Assembly (NCBI GenBank): GCA_033675265.1
Contig: JAUJYZ010001546.1
Location: 260,501-324,500, forward strand
DNA length: 64,000 nt
Origin: Actinostola sp. cb2023
Taxonomy: Eukaryota > Cnidaria > Anthozoa > Actiniaria > Actinostolidae
Direction: 5' to 3'
The position numbers were made by a program, and so were the translations under genes. Positions 49,756-59,857 of this stretch are shown here, piece after piece. The notes under the pieces were generated by a model. It was given only the letters and a program-made list of their open reading frames with translations, did no database searches and was not told the DNA's origin. Each line of letters begins with the position of its first letter. Position 1 is the first letter of the stretch.

Positions 49756-51931
49756 CTTGGCCTTCGTCGCGTACGCATCAAAGTGGAAGGTAAACATGTC
49801 TCCAGTAAACGAAAAAAATAAATTTTTGGATGTATCAGTTGTATTTCTGATATTTCAATTTATTAAATGGTTCCCCAGGTTCACTGTCGTACTGTCATAA
49901 AACCTAATCGTCTAGAAATATAAATGTTTTCTTGGAATTTCGCCAAAAAGACATGATTTCTGTACACATGATCCGCCGACGAAAAATGTTAGCTTGGCGA
50001 AGTTTTTAAATATTTACCCGGAGTTTTGCAATAGTTTAGCAGTATTCAGTGTATTCTTTAATGCTAAAGGTTAGTGAAAGTTCTATTTTACAAGAAGTAG
50101 TAGGATTTTTACATCGCTAACAAGTAGGAAAACTCGTGTAATTTTGCCCGAAAGCAAAGATGTAAACAATGTTCACACGAAAATGAGAAAAAGGCCGTCG
50201 TTTTATAGAGGAAAAAACAATTAACGTTCTCAAATCAAACTGAAACGACATTCCAGAAAAGTATCTACGTTCAGTACGAAACTGTTTATTCACTACAGAT
50301 TGAAAAATACCTATGAAATTCGATGAAACTTTATTTTTGCGAGACCAGTCAGTCGTAAAAAAGACGTTAGACTAATTATTGAGTCTCAGCTTACACTGTA
50401 AGTACGAATGCTGGTCAAAAACAATTTGACTGTGTTTATCAGAGTATATGCCCAGAAGAAAATTTTTATAAGTAACATCATTGTTTATTTCATTTAGAAT
50501 TTGTGATAGTGTAACTTGAAAATAAATAAATAAGCAAAGTTTAATAAATAAATGAACAAATGAATTAAGTGAATCAATAAATCAATCAACTAAAAGGAAG
50601 AGATCAAGAATTACAAGTGATAAAAAATAAGAGTATAATATAATGAAGTCCTTGTATCCCAATCCATCAATAAATCAACAACAGGCTGTCATTTATTACA
50701 TGTTCCAAATTACAACAATTTATTGGACTGCGTCAACCTAAAGGGACCTCATTACTTTTCATAATTTTAGTGTTTAACCATTTGAGCTAATTTTTCAATA
50801 TTTTCTGCTCATTTCACTTTCTTACTAACCAGAGATTGACAGTGTTTTGGTCTGCAAGCTATGGTGTCTCATATCAGGAGTTTGCAGCTTTTCATGTGGG
50901 TATGGTCATACACACCGCTACATTTTGCCATTCACAAGGTACTTTTGTATCACGCAGCCCATTAATATTTAAGGAATGGTCAGACAATGCTTAGTGTGCG
51001 TCCATCGAGTTATGAAGCATGCAGGAATTTGGGAGAGCACGAGCGAAGCATAAGAGTTGCTCGAGGCGTAGCGAGCGCGCGCTATGGTGATGACGTGAGT
51101 GTGTCTGTAGCCGTAATGTATGTCAGTGAGCTTACAGACACATGCTAACCAACCAATCAGAGTGTGCGTTATATCATACCTGTTATAATGATGATAAAAA
51201 AGATCAATTCAAAACAAAATACAACTAATAATTGTACTAAAATTCAACTAATATAATATACTAATGAGAATTTGCAGGTTAACTACATGTAGCTAGTTTT
51301 GACTAAATGAGTGTACATAAATTAAAACATGAATATAAAATGAAAATTGAATACTATGTAATATTATAAACACCACAATATGGATAAATAGCTATTTATT
51401 AAGTTATAAATTAAATGTCAGTAAAAATGAGAATAATAGTGAGCAGCACAAGTGCATTTTGTTCAGTGACAAATCTATACATCAGTCATGTCATGTCCTT
51501 TTTATGGTCTTGACTGTCTTTCAGTGAACTGGCATGCACAGCCTAAGAACAGGAATGTATAGTATTTATCCAGCTACCGTATATACCTAAAAGGAAAAAT
51601 GATAAAGAATCAAATTATGATAAACTGACAATAACAATCACAATACAATAACAATGGGCCAACTATAATAATTTACTCATCTATAATTTACTATAATAAA
51701 ATTATATTATAGAGCTTGATAATGAAAATAATAATGAAATCCCCTATCAATAAATTGTAATTACAGTGACAGTGACAGTGACAATCAAAAGATTGGTATT
51801 TTTCCAACTACATTCATTCCTATTTATATTTCAGGTTTTTTTACTCCATTGTTGGAGATTTCTACAATTTCTACATGCACCTAAATAATTGTATTATCTT
51901 CAGACATGAATGCAAAATGGAATTATTACAG

Positions 51932-52154
51932 TACAGTATGTGGTTTAGTAATTGTGAACGGTTCTAATTGTGAACACTGTTCAGTTAATGTGTATGCTGG
52001 TTACCAGATGCTATCATTTTTTCTCTCTCGAGCCAACTAGGCACTCTCGTAGAGTTTAGAGAGAGATAAAATAATAGTGTCTGCTACCCAGGGTACACAT
52101 TAACTGAACAGTGTTCACAATTAGAACTGTTCACAATTAGAACCACATACTGTA
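51932..52154. mobile_element. Foldback MITE, 223 bp
   Basis: Left TACAGTATGTGGTTTAGTAA, then GAACACTGTTCAGTTAATGT; right arm is the inverse ending AACCACATACTGTA. The tip is CTCTCTCGAGCC...AGAGAGAG. Confidence 0.8.
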
Positions 52155-53295
52155 GGAGGGGGAGGGGGAAGGGGAAGGAACAAAACCGCCAAGCTACGCA
52201 GGCTATTATTACAGATAAACTCAAGTAACTCTATTGACTATACAGGACATAATTATTGAAATTTTGGATTTGTATTGATGTTTGAATACATTGTAATCAG
52301 TACAAAAGAAATCAGACTCTATTGTCTAGGGACAAATTCGTAAATATTAGTGATTTATATTGATGTTTGAAAGCTCCAACAGTTGAAGCCTTCTTTATTT
52401 CATTGTAAAGTAAGTTCTAGTCACTAGTGGCCATAGATTTGAAGGATCTCTTGACAGAATTATACTTTGTAGTGCTGTTGAACAACTTACTGTTGAATAT
52501 GGATTGTTATGAAAACAATACAAAAACAACATAAATTAACTTCTCATATCTCAAAAAGTAGAGGGGAGCCATGGGGAGCCATCGCATCAATGCAAAGCAA
52601 ATTTATCATTTTATCTGTAGTGTTAACATCAAGATTGTCGATCTTTCTGGACAGTTAAAAAGTTTAAAATAACTACACCAGGTCAGAAATGGTGAAATGC
52701 AAAGAGACAGAACTGAAAGAAGATTTTGATCGACACGTTCAGACACAAAACAGCAACAAAAAGCTACGAAAACAACATATCACTTGCAAAGCAACACAAA
52801 CTCTGTACTGCTAAGATATTAGGAGCTTAGCGGTTATAAAACGTACAAAATAAAGCTATTTCGTACTCACCTTCGTCCGCCATCTTTGCTTTTACCTCTT
52901 CCCGCCAAATGTGAAATCGCGTAATGTGATTGGTCAAATAAAACAACCATGATGCTTTTCGGACCGTGTCCAACCCCCCCTGACTCGGTCTAATGGTACA
53001 CGCGTCTACGGAAAAAAACGAAAATGAGCAAGAAAAGTGGTTACCTCAATCGCTAGACCGAGTTTTCCGAAACTTTCCGATCAAATGACACATACCATTT
53101 GTTTTTCCAACCGGAATTTCCGGTTTTTCCGAGTAAATGGTAAGCACCCCGGTGAAAATGAGAAGACGCAAGATCAGAGTAATGATTTTGCGCGCTGTGA
53201 TTGGTTGAATCCGTACCGTGACCGAACAGTCATTTGAATAATAATGGTTTATTAACGACTTGAATGGCAATAAAATTTACAAATGTTAAAATTAT

Positions 53296-54647
53296 TACTC
53301 GGGCCCTTCCGAAGGAAGCCCGAGTTAGAAAATACACTTTCTTTCTTTTTTTTTTTTTTTTTTTTTTCCTGGTCATAGAATGAAGAAAATGCGAAGAATG
53401 AAGAAAGAATGCGATGTATTTGATCGTATCGAGTTTCAAGATTTCTCATCATAGATCTTGAAGCTATTAAGGTCAGGATTGTAGTTGATCGTTCCACGAT
53501 GAAGCTAAGGCGCGTTTGCTTTTGTTATAAATGAAACGACATCTTTCAGAGTGGGCCCACACGAATCGGCGTATGCTTTTGTCTGTGAAATGAGCGTGTT
53601 TAAAGCCCGTGTTTTATCGGCTGTTGTACGACGTCGTTCCACGAACATCAAAAAATGAATTGAAAAGCAAATGAAATGAACTCAAAAAGTATCAAGACCT
53701 CGCTATGTTGTCATGTTTGTTGCTAATTGAGCCAGTCGAGACTGAAAAGTAAATGAAATGAACTCAAAAACTATCATGACCTCGCTATGCCATGTTTGTT
53801 GCTAATTGTAATACTACGTGTACAGCAGTCCAGTCGTATGTCCTTGAGTGTTTATAATTAAACTCGCGACCAGCGATGTAACTACATCTATTGACAGAAA
53901 GCTATATGTACAGAAGTCATGCAAACAATCGAGCCAGTCGACTCACGATGGATGTTTATTTTATTCCACGTTTGAAAAATTCAGTACGATTACAGTTGTG
54001 TGATCCTTGTTAGAACAGAATTTCCACGCTCAAAACAGGTCAGTGAACGGCATGCAAAAATACAATCGAAATCAAAACGTCCTTAGATTTTAGGGATCTA
54101 TTACAGAAGAAGACGCTCAGTGACGAGGGAGACTATTTCGGTCGGTGACTCATAGATAAAGATCTCCGACTCTTCAAGAGTACGCTGTCGTACGTATTTA
54201 AACGTATTTGAGGTCACTTGAGGTCACATCTTAAATCTAACAGAAGCAGCTTTTGATTTTTAATCGATAATTCCTTTCTGATTTCGAGATAAATCGAACA
54301 AGATCTTTCAATGTATAGGCAGAGACAGCAGATTGGTCGAGCTTTGTCACATCGTACCGTAGTCTGAATCAACTGGATGTTTAAAAGATACGAAGTTCAA
54401 CTTTCCTCTGCGATAACGAAGAAACCAAAGACGTTATCAGAACCCTTTGACCATGAATATGAACCTCAACTGAACGTTCCAAGTACATGCTACGGAAGTA
54501 CGATTCGGAGATTTTTATCTACGCTCACCGACACATATATACATAGTCTCCCTCGTCACGCAACTGTCAGTCATTGTCATCTCCCTCCTCACGCAACTGA
54601 CATTATCCTTTTCATAAGCCCGAGTGTACGCTCATTGAGCGTCTTGT
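53296..54647 (+). mobile_element. Complete simple HINE copy (H1 family), 1,352 bp
   Basis: Begins ACTCGGGCCCTTCCGAAGGA with its hairpin partner AGCCCGAGTT, followed by a poly-T tract and GCGATGTATTTGATCGTATC (one relic of the 37-bp unit). It ends AGCCCGAGTGTACGCTCATT then GAGCGTCTTGT. The subterminal AGCCCGAGT is the inverse of the 5' end. Flanks are T|T. Shared internal blocks with copies A-C: TTTATTTTATTCCACGTTTG and ACGATTCGGAGATTTTTATC. No coding region. This is the clearest full-length example in the window. Confidence 0.75.
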
Positions 54648-54672
54648 TAATAATATAAATACACTAAGGAGC

Positions 54673-54754
54673 AAGGATGGCTTAGTTGGTTAGTGCTCGC
54701 TCGGCCTACTATGCGAGAGGTGCCCGGTTCGATTCTTCATGACCTCACATCCTT
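54673..54754 (+). repeat. tRNA-derived SINE head or tRNA pseudogene
   Basis: A-box TGGCTTAGTTGG and B-box GGTTCGATTC are at tRNA-like spacing. AAGGATG at the start pairs with CATCCTT at the end. The T stem does not pair and the 3' half is over-long, so it is not a functional tRNA; a SINE or tRNA pseudogene is more likely. Confidence 0.55.
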
Positions 54755-54785
54755 GTTTCGATTTCTTTCTAATCCGTGTAGCTCA

Positions 54786-54927
54786 GACCCCGTCCACACT
54801 AAAACGCTAACCTGCGTTTTCCTATTGTTTCTAGTAATGAGCTGATTGTTTTCGATTCCCTTGAGGATATAGAACAATATAAAAACGATGCGTTTTCAAA
54901 CGAAAACGGAGTAGTGTGGACGGGGCC
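54786..54927. mobile_element. MITE with GCCCCGTCCACACTA ends
   Basis: Left GACCCCGTCCACACTAAAAC and right GTAGTGTGGACGGGGCC are inverse. Internal AACGATGCGTTTTCAAACGA is AT-poor. 142 bp, non-coding. Inverted ends of this type are common in animal DNA-transposon MITEs. Confidence 0.7.
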
Positions 54928-55657
54928 TCAATGCAGCTTTAAATACCCGTAGAACGGAGCACTGATGGAGGGAGGGGATAAATGGGAGCACCTTCTAGCG
55001 CTTTATACACGAGTCCCTGGCTCGCGAGATTGGACAACAACTCCCCGCGTTATCGAAGTAAAATAAATACCTTTACCTTTGACTAAGATGGATATAAATA
55101 TTACACTAAGTCTCTGATGGCATGTGGCAAAAAAACTGTTTTGAAAACGCTTAGTATTGCAGTGTATGTTGGTAAATTATTATTAAAATTATTATTAAAA
55201 AATCAACAGAATGACACAACAGGTAAAGTCGACAAACTTTTATTGAAATATTTCCAAATAAAATACGGCATATTTTAAATCCCCATACATTCCCTTACAA
55301 ACGTATTGAGTTTGGGTTGCATGTGGTACTACCATGAAACAACATATGTACCAATTTCGGAGGTCTTAGGGGGACGCTTATTAGAAGAGGGGCGCTTAAT
55401 AGAGAGGGGCGCTTATTTAATTTCCTAAACCAAACACTCAGATTCTCTTACCGTATTTCGTAAACTTTATTATCAACTTAGTACGGAGAAACGAAGCCAA
55501 TATGAAATGTAACACAATGGTTAATTTTTACATAATCGCTGAAATTAAGGTATGTCTCAAACAAAAGTTAATGTACCGTACGTACATCGTAAAGACAAGA
55601 AAGCAGTATTTCAGAAACGATATCTCAGATCTCAATGTCAACTTCCTCGCTTATTAG

Positions 55658-55690
<33 letters not shown>

Positions 55691-55989
55691 CGCTTATTAG
55701 AGGGGGACGCTTATTAGAGATAGGTGGTTAGTACAAAACGGCTCCAAAGGGGGTCGCTTAATAGAGGGAAGGCGCTTATTTGAGGGGGGCGCTTAATAGA
55801 AGATTTACGGTATGGCATATCATGGCATTTCCCCCCACAAGAGTTTGAGGAACTAGGAAACACACGTTTGTACAGCTACGTCGCTTCCAAGCACTAATCC
55901 GCCGACCTTCCTCCATTTGTTGTAGTGGCGAGGAACTTCACATGTTGGAAATATGTGTTCAAAAGTTTGAATGAAGTTTTTATTCATTG
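54928..55989. repeat. GCGCTTATTAGAGGGG minisatellite and poly-G; no gene
   Basis: 55,368-55,420 and 55,640-55,805 contain repeated GGGGCGCTTATTAGAG/GCGCTTAATAGAG units around a run of about 32 G (55,659-55,690). The rest is AT-rich with no gene. Confidence 0.7.
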
Positions 55990-56110
55990 CTGGTTTGCAC
56001 GTGACGTCATGGCGGCCATGTTGGTGCCCGATAGACACAACATTCTAAGTTAGCTTCTCTTGTTTGTACAACCAACACAACACCCGCATGGCCGCTGTGT
56101 CTTTGTACTT
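55990..56110 (+). repeat. Dispersed repeat with CRE-like palindrome, copy 1
   Basis: GTGACGTCATGGCGGCCATG, TTGGTGCCC and AGCTTCTCTTGTTTGTAC recur in inverse at 63,820-63,925 (copy 2). TGACGTCA is a consensus CREB/ATF site; its presence in a repeat may be incidental. Confidence 0.65.
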
Positions 56111-58631
56111 CAGTCAATTTTCCAGGGATTGTTTGCAAACAAACTGTCCGCACAAATGATTTTTCGAAAAACACAGAGATCCCAAACACCACAAGTTCCA
56201 GTTTACTTTTCCTATGACTGTATTTATGTTCAATTTCCAAACTTATTTATTGACTCAAATTGGTAAATTGGGTTAAAGAATTAAAAACAGAACAGTTACT
56301 AACCACAAAAGGTAGTAAGACGCAGCAAAAGTCCCCCACAAAGCCCCTTCGAACGCAAAAACAAGCGCTGAATTAAAAATTTACAAAACTCAGTGAGAAA
56401 CTCAGGGAGAACGAAGCACGCCTTTCGTCTTCTGTGTAGGAGCTCCCATATATCAATACCGGCATTGACTGGGTTAACAACGAACCTAATTAATCTGATT
56501 GAAAAATTAGTCTTCGTTGTCTTCGTCGACGACGTTGGCATTGATTTCTCGTTGAGTCTGTAAATTATTTAGCTGATACAACCACAGCGACAACACCACA
56601 GGGACCCCAACCAAGTGACTCGAAATTAAAGCAAGCAAGAAGTAATTAAATCGAAAACAATTCACACAGAAGTATTTATAGCAGAGCTTTATAATCATGA
56701 TCTACAAAAGAAAGGAAAAAATGTAGACTGAAATGCTTTCCCAGCGCGCGCTGTCTCATGCAGCCCTCTCCGATCCCGCGAAAATTGGGATTATCAATCA
56801 GTGGTGGAAAGGCCAAATTAAACACACAATTTGGCTTCTTCGTGATGAATGCCGGCCACAAGGTTACGATAGTGCTTTTTATATTCCAAAATGTGTAAAA
56901 TTGGAACAAGACTAAAAAGGTGTCTACGCGTGTTGGCATGGAAATCCTCATCCTTTATTGGCATACTACATTCCTTTCTTTGTCGATTTTTCTTTTGTTT
57001 CTGATTGATTTAATTGCTTGGCATTCATTTGGAACTCAATATTCTCGCATGGTGCGTCGCATGGTGCTATTTTTGATTGCGGTCCGTCCTTTAAGTAGGC
57101 GAATTTGTCATCCACCATGGCTGCCGATGTTTGTTGTGTTGCCAACGAGGCTGTGAAAAACAACATTCATTTTGGAACGCTATCCGATACGAAAAACATA
57201 CACAACAGGTTGCTTGTCGGGTTATTTGCTTTACGTCATGCCAAAAATTGTTCTGTGGTTTTCCACGGCTGTCCGGAAAAAAAACAATTATTGAGACGAT
57301 AAAGAAATTTAATTTTGAAAATGCAAGTGTCATGAGAAACGCCGGGTGAATTAAGACTTATCCTTCCTGTTCCCAGAAATACCAATAAAACTCCAACAGA
57401 ATATAAAAAAGTGTGGATTGTTTGGGTCGTGTGATGACACTTTTCCGTACCACATCCATGCAATGGAATTGTTCTATCACTATACCATAGGTATAACAGA
57501 TGTTTTCATTTTAATTTAACAAACATTTTGTTCAAACAGCGCTCTGCCACGGGTCTGCCATTAACAAAACGAACGACGTCATGCTAAAACACAACGACAA
57601 TAAAACAGTGGTTTCCCGCGAAAACGGCTGAATAGAACTTGATTGACATCTTGATCGACATTGGTTTGGCTTTGTCGAAGTTAAAGCCTGTCCTACGTCG
57701 TGTCGTTGAGGGGAAATTCCTTGGTTTTTTGTTGTTTAGGGCCGGGATTCATAATTATATATACTCGCACGTTTTCTTTTGAACACTATTCAAGACATTG
57801 AAAAACACTGCACAAAAGAAAATCGACAATCACCTTGAAAGACCAAATTGAATTACACTTTTTTTTTGACAGCTCAGATATAGAAATGAAAACAAAACGC
57901 GTATTGTAATTTTGTTTACGTATTTTTCTCGTTATGAACGACTTTAAGTTTTACAGAATGCCTTCAAATGTATTCAAATTAGTTTTCTTTCAGAGCTAGC
58001 TAAATGCCTTGAGAATCACCCGCTCAGCCAGAAAGAAACATCCGATATTTTTTTCATTCGCGCGCACAGCTGGACGCGATTGTCAATTCTTATGCCGGAG
58101 TTTCAAGTATTTAAATTCGCATTTCATTATAAGAGGATAGACAATTATAAATATCGATGGAGATGATGGAAGGTGATTAGAATTCAACTGACGTCCAAGT
58201 TTAAATCTATTTGTTATCACTGAGAGTCACGCGTAATAAACGCACTGAAGTCTTTTACCATAAACTAGCCAATCTTCCCTACCTTTCCACATGTTAAAAT
58301 ATACAGAAATGAATATTGTTCAAAGCACTCCGGTGCTTTCTCATTGAATGTATGGGTAATTTGAATGAATTGTCGCAGTACTAGGTGCCTCAAAATGAAC
58401 GTTTCAGTTTCTAACCTAATTCAAATGAAACTCACATGGCTTGGCTTTATAGCTTGGCTTAGTCGGGCGTCATTAAACAGACTTGGTTTGGAGTCACTTC
58501 GTCAAACAATCCACAAAATTGTCTTGGCAAATCCTTTGACAGAATTAATGACTAGTTTAAAAAAATGAGACATTGGATCAGTTCAAACGATTTTATTTCA
58601 GTTTCTTGTCAAAGTGACAATGCTCGATGAC
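56111..58631. other. No supported gene; possible broken small ORF at 57,117-57,349
   Basis: A plus-strand ATG at 57,117 opens MAADVCCVANEAVKNNIHFG and continues to HGCPEKK at an A8 run near 57,285. The zero frame then ends at once, whereas the +1 frame continues TIIETIKKFNFENASVMRNA to a stop at 57,349. The composition looks protein-like but I recognise no family. Other short frames in this stretch (for example 58,365-58,568) have no support. Confidence 0.4.
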
Positions 58632-59857
58632 CTAAAAGTGTTCGTAGCTGTTTTTGCCTGTTTTTGATTTGTATGAAACATAAGTTTTGTTGGAAAGGTA
58701 GTCCAACTTCCTCCTGAAATGAGCTGCAAATCTAAACAATGGAAGAGCAATGATGAGGACTCCAAACACAGCACAAAGACCAGCTATTAATTTACCGCTG
58801 GGCGAAACAGGGACCTTATCGCCATAGCCTATCGTCGTTATTGTGATTATCGACCACCAAAAAGCATCAGGTATGCTAGTAAACTGGGTGTTAGCAACAT
58901 CATACTCGGCATAGAACACCGCACTCGAACTTAGAATCAAAATCATGAGACAGAACATCATGAGCATTCCAAGCTCACGAACGCCACTGGCCAACGTCAA
59001 AATGAATATCTTCATCATTTTTGAATAGCGAAAGAGTTTGAATAAACGAATCATCGTTAGAAAACGTAGGACTCTCAGAGTGATTACAGCTTTGGGAGCT
59101 GTAACTTTAACAATGAGAAATGCATAAAATGTAATGACAGTCAATACGTCGATGCAATTCGCCAGCGTTAAGAAGTATTCCAGTTTGTTAGGAAAGGCTA
59201 GAAATCGTACCGCACACTCCAGCGTGAACCAAGCAAAACATGCGATATCAAAGTTGAACCATATATTATTCGGAAACACGTGTTCGTCGGCAGCGGAACT
59301 GTCATCGAGCTCCGATACAGAATCACGCTCACTCGTGGTATCAGACTTATTTAGAGATTTAATAGTTTCCAAACACGTAGCAGTCACAGACAGCCAGATA
59401 AGTAGTTGTGAGAACGCTGCTACCCAACGAGAGAAACGAGTTGTGTCAGGCAGCTCACAGAATTCCCAAAGCTTTCGCTGCCATGGAGTCGTATAAATAC
59501 GAGTAGGAGTCTGTTGGTTCATCATGAACGCTTCGAATCTGATTGAGCCGGCATTGCTCTTATCATGTTGCTTGGGGATCTGAAAAAATGTCATTTCTTC
59601 ATCAAAGACCTTGTCGGGGACATTTTCCGGACAGAGCAAGCGTCCATTACTTGATAATAAAATAAAATAGCTTCAAATGCTTGTCTGTGACGGTCAAAAA
59701 AATACTCGTTCCTCGTCAGATCGTAGTATTTTGTCCGTTTGCAGTGGCATCCCAAGAGAGTCTCAGGAAAACGCTGTAGAATTTCTAGCTTCACTTCAAA
59801 CACGGCTCCGCTGACATTAAGAGTAATGCGGTCTGCCATTTTGCTGGATTCATTCAT
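58632..59857 (-). CDS. Shaker-family voltage-gated potassium channel (one frameshift)
   Basis: A single exon read from MNESSKMADRITLNVSG. The T1 tetramerisation domain includes RFPETLLG and NEYFFDRHRQAFEAILFYYQ. The frame breaks after YYQ near 59,650; one missing base would give the conserved YYQSNGRLLCPENVP. Then S1 (AAFSQLLIWLSVTATC), S2 (ACFAWFTLECAVRFLAFPNK), S3 with IDVLTVI, S4 LRVLRFLTMIRLFKLFRYSK, the pore WWSIITITTIGYGDKVPVS with the potassium filter TIGYGD, and S6 GKLIAGLCAVFGVLIIALPL. With the base restored the product is 408 aa plus stop. Oddities: the third S4 charge (R3) is threonine, and the S6 hinge PVP reads PLF. The C-tail is short. It could be a functional divergent channel, a modulatory subunit or a young pseudogene. 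Confidence 0.85.

Larger units (their letters stand above)
49190..53150. other. 4-kb block between inverted ~140-bp arms; no gene
   Basis: Left arm 49,196-49,320 (TTTACTCGGAAAAACCGGAA, TTCCGGAAAACTCGGTC, GGGGGGGTTGGACAC, GCATCATGG) is matched in inverse by 52,945-53,145, which carries an extra ~60 bp. The interior is AT-rich (50-52.8 kb) without a long ORF. It could be a single large TIR element or two inverted copies of one repeat. A minus-strand ATGGCGGACGAAG|GTGAGT at about 52,870-52,890 resembles a first coding exon, but nothing to follow it was found. Confidence 0.5.

Noticed and set aside
54673..54754. Functional tRNA gene
   Set aside because: A and B boxes and acceptor ends fit, but the T stem does not pair and the 3' half is too long; a SINE or pseudogene is more likely.
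59650..59700. A mini-intron in the potassium channel starting at CAA|GTAATG
   Set aside because: The bases after GTAATG encode the conserved GRLLCPENVP of the T1 domain, so they must be exon; a one-base deletion explains the break better.
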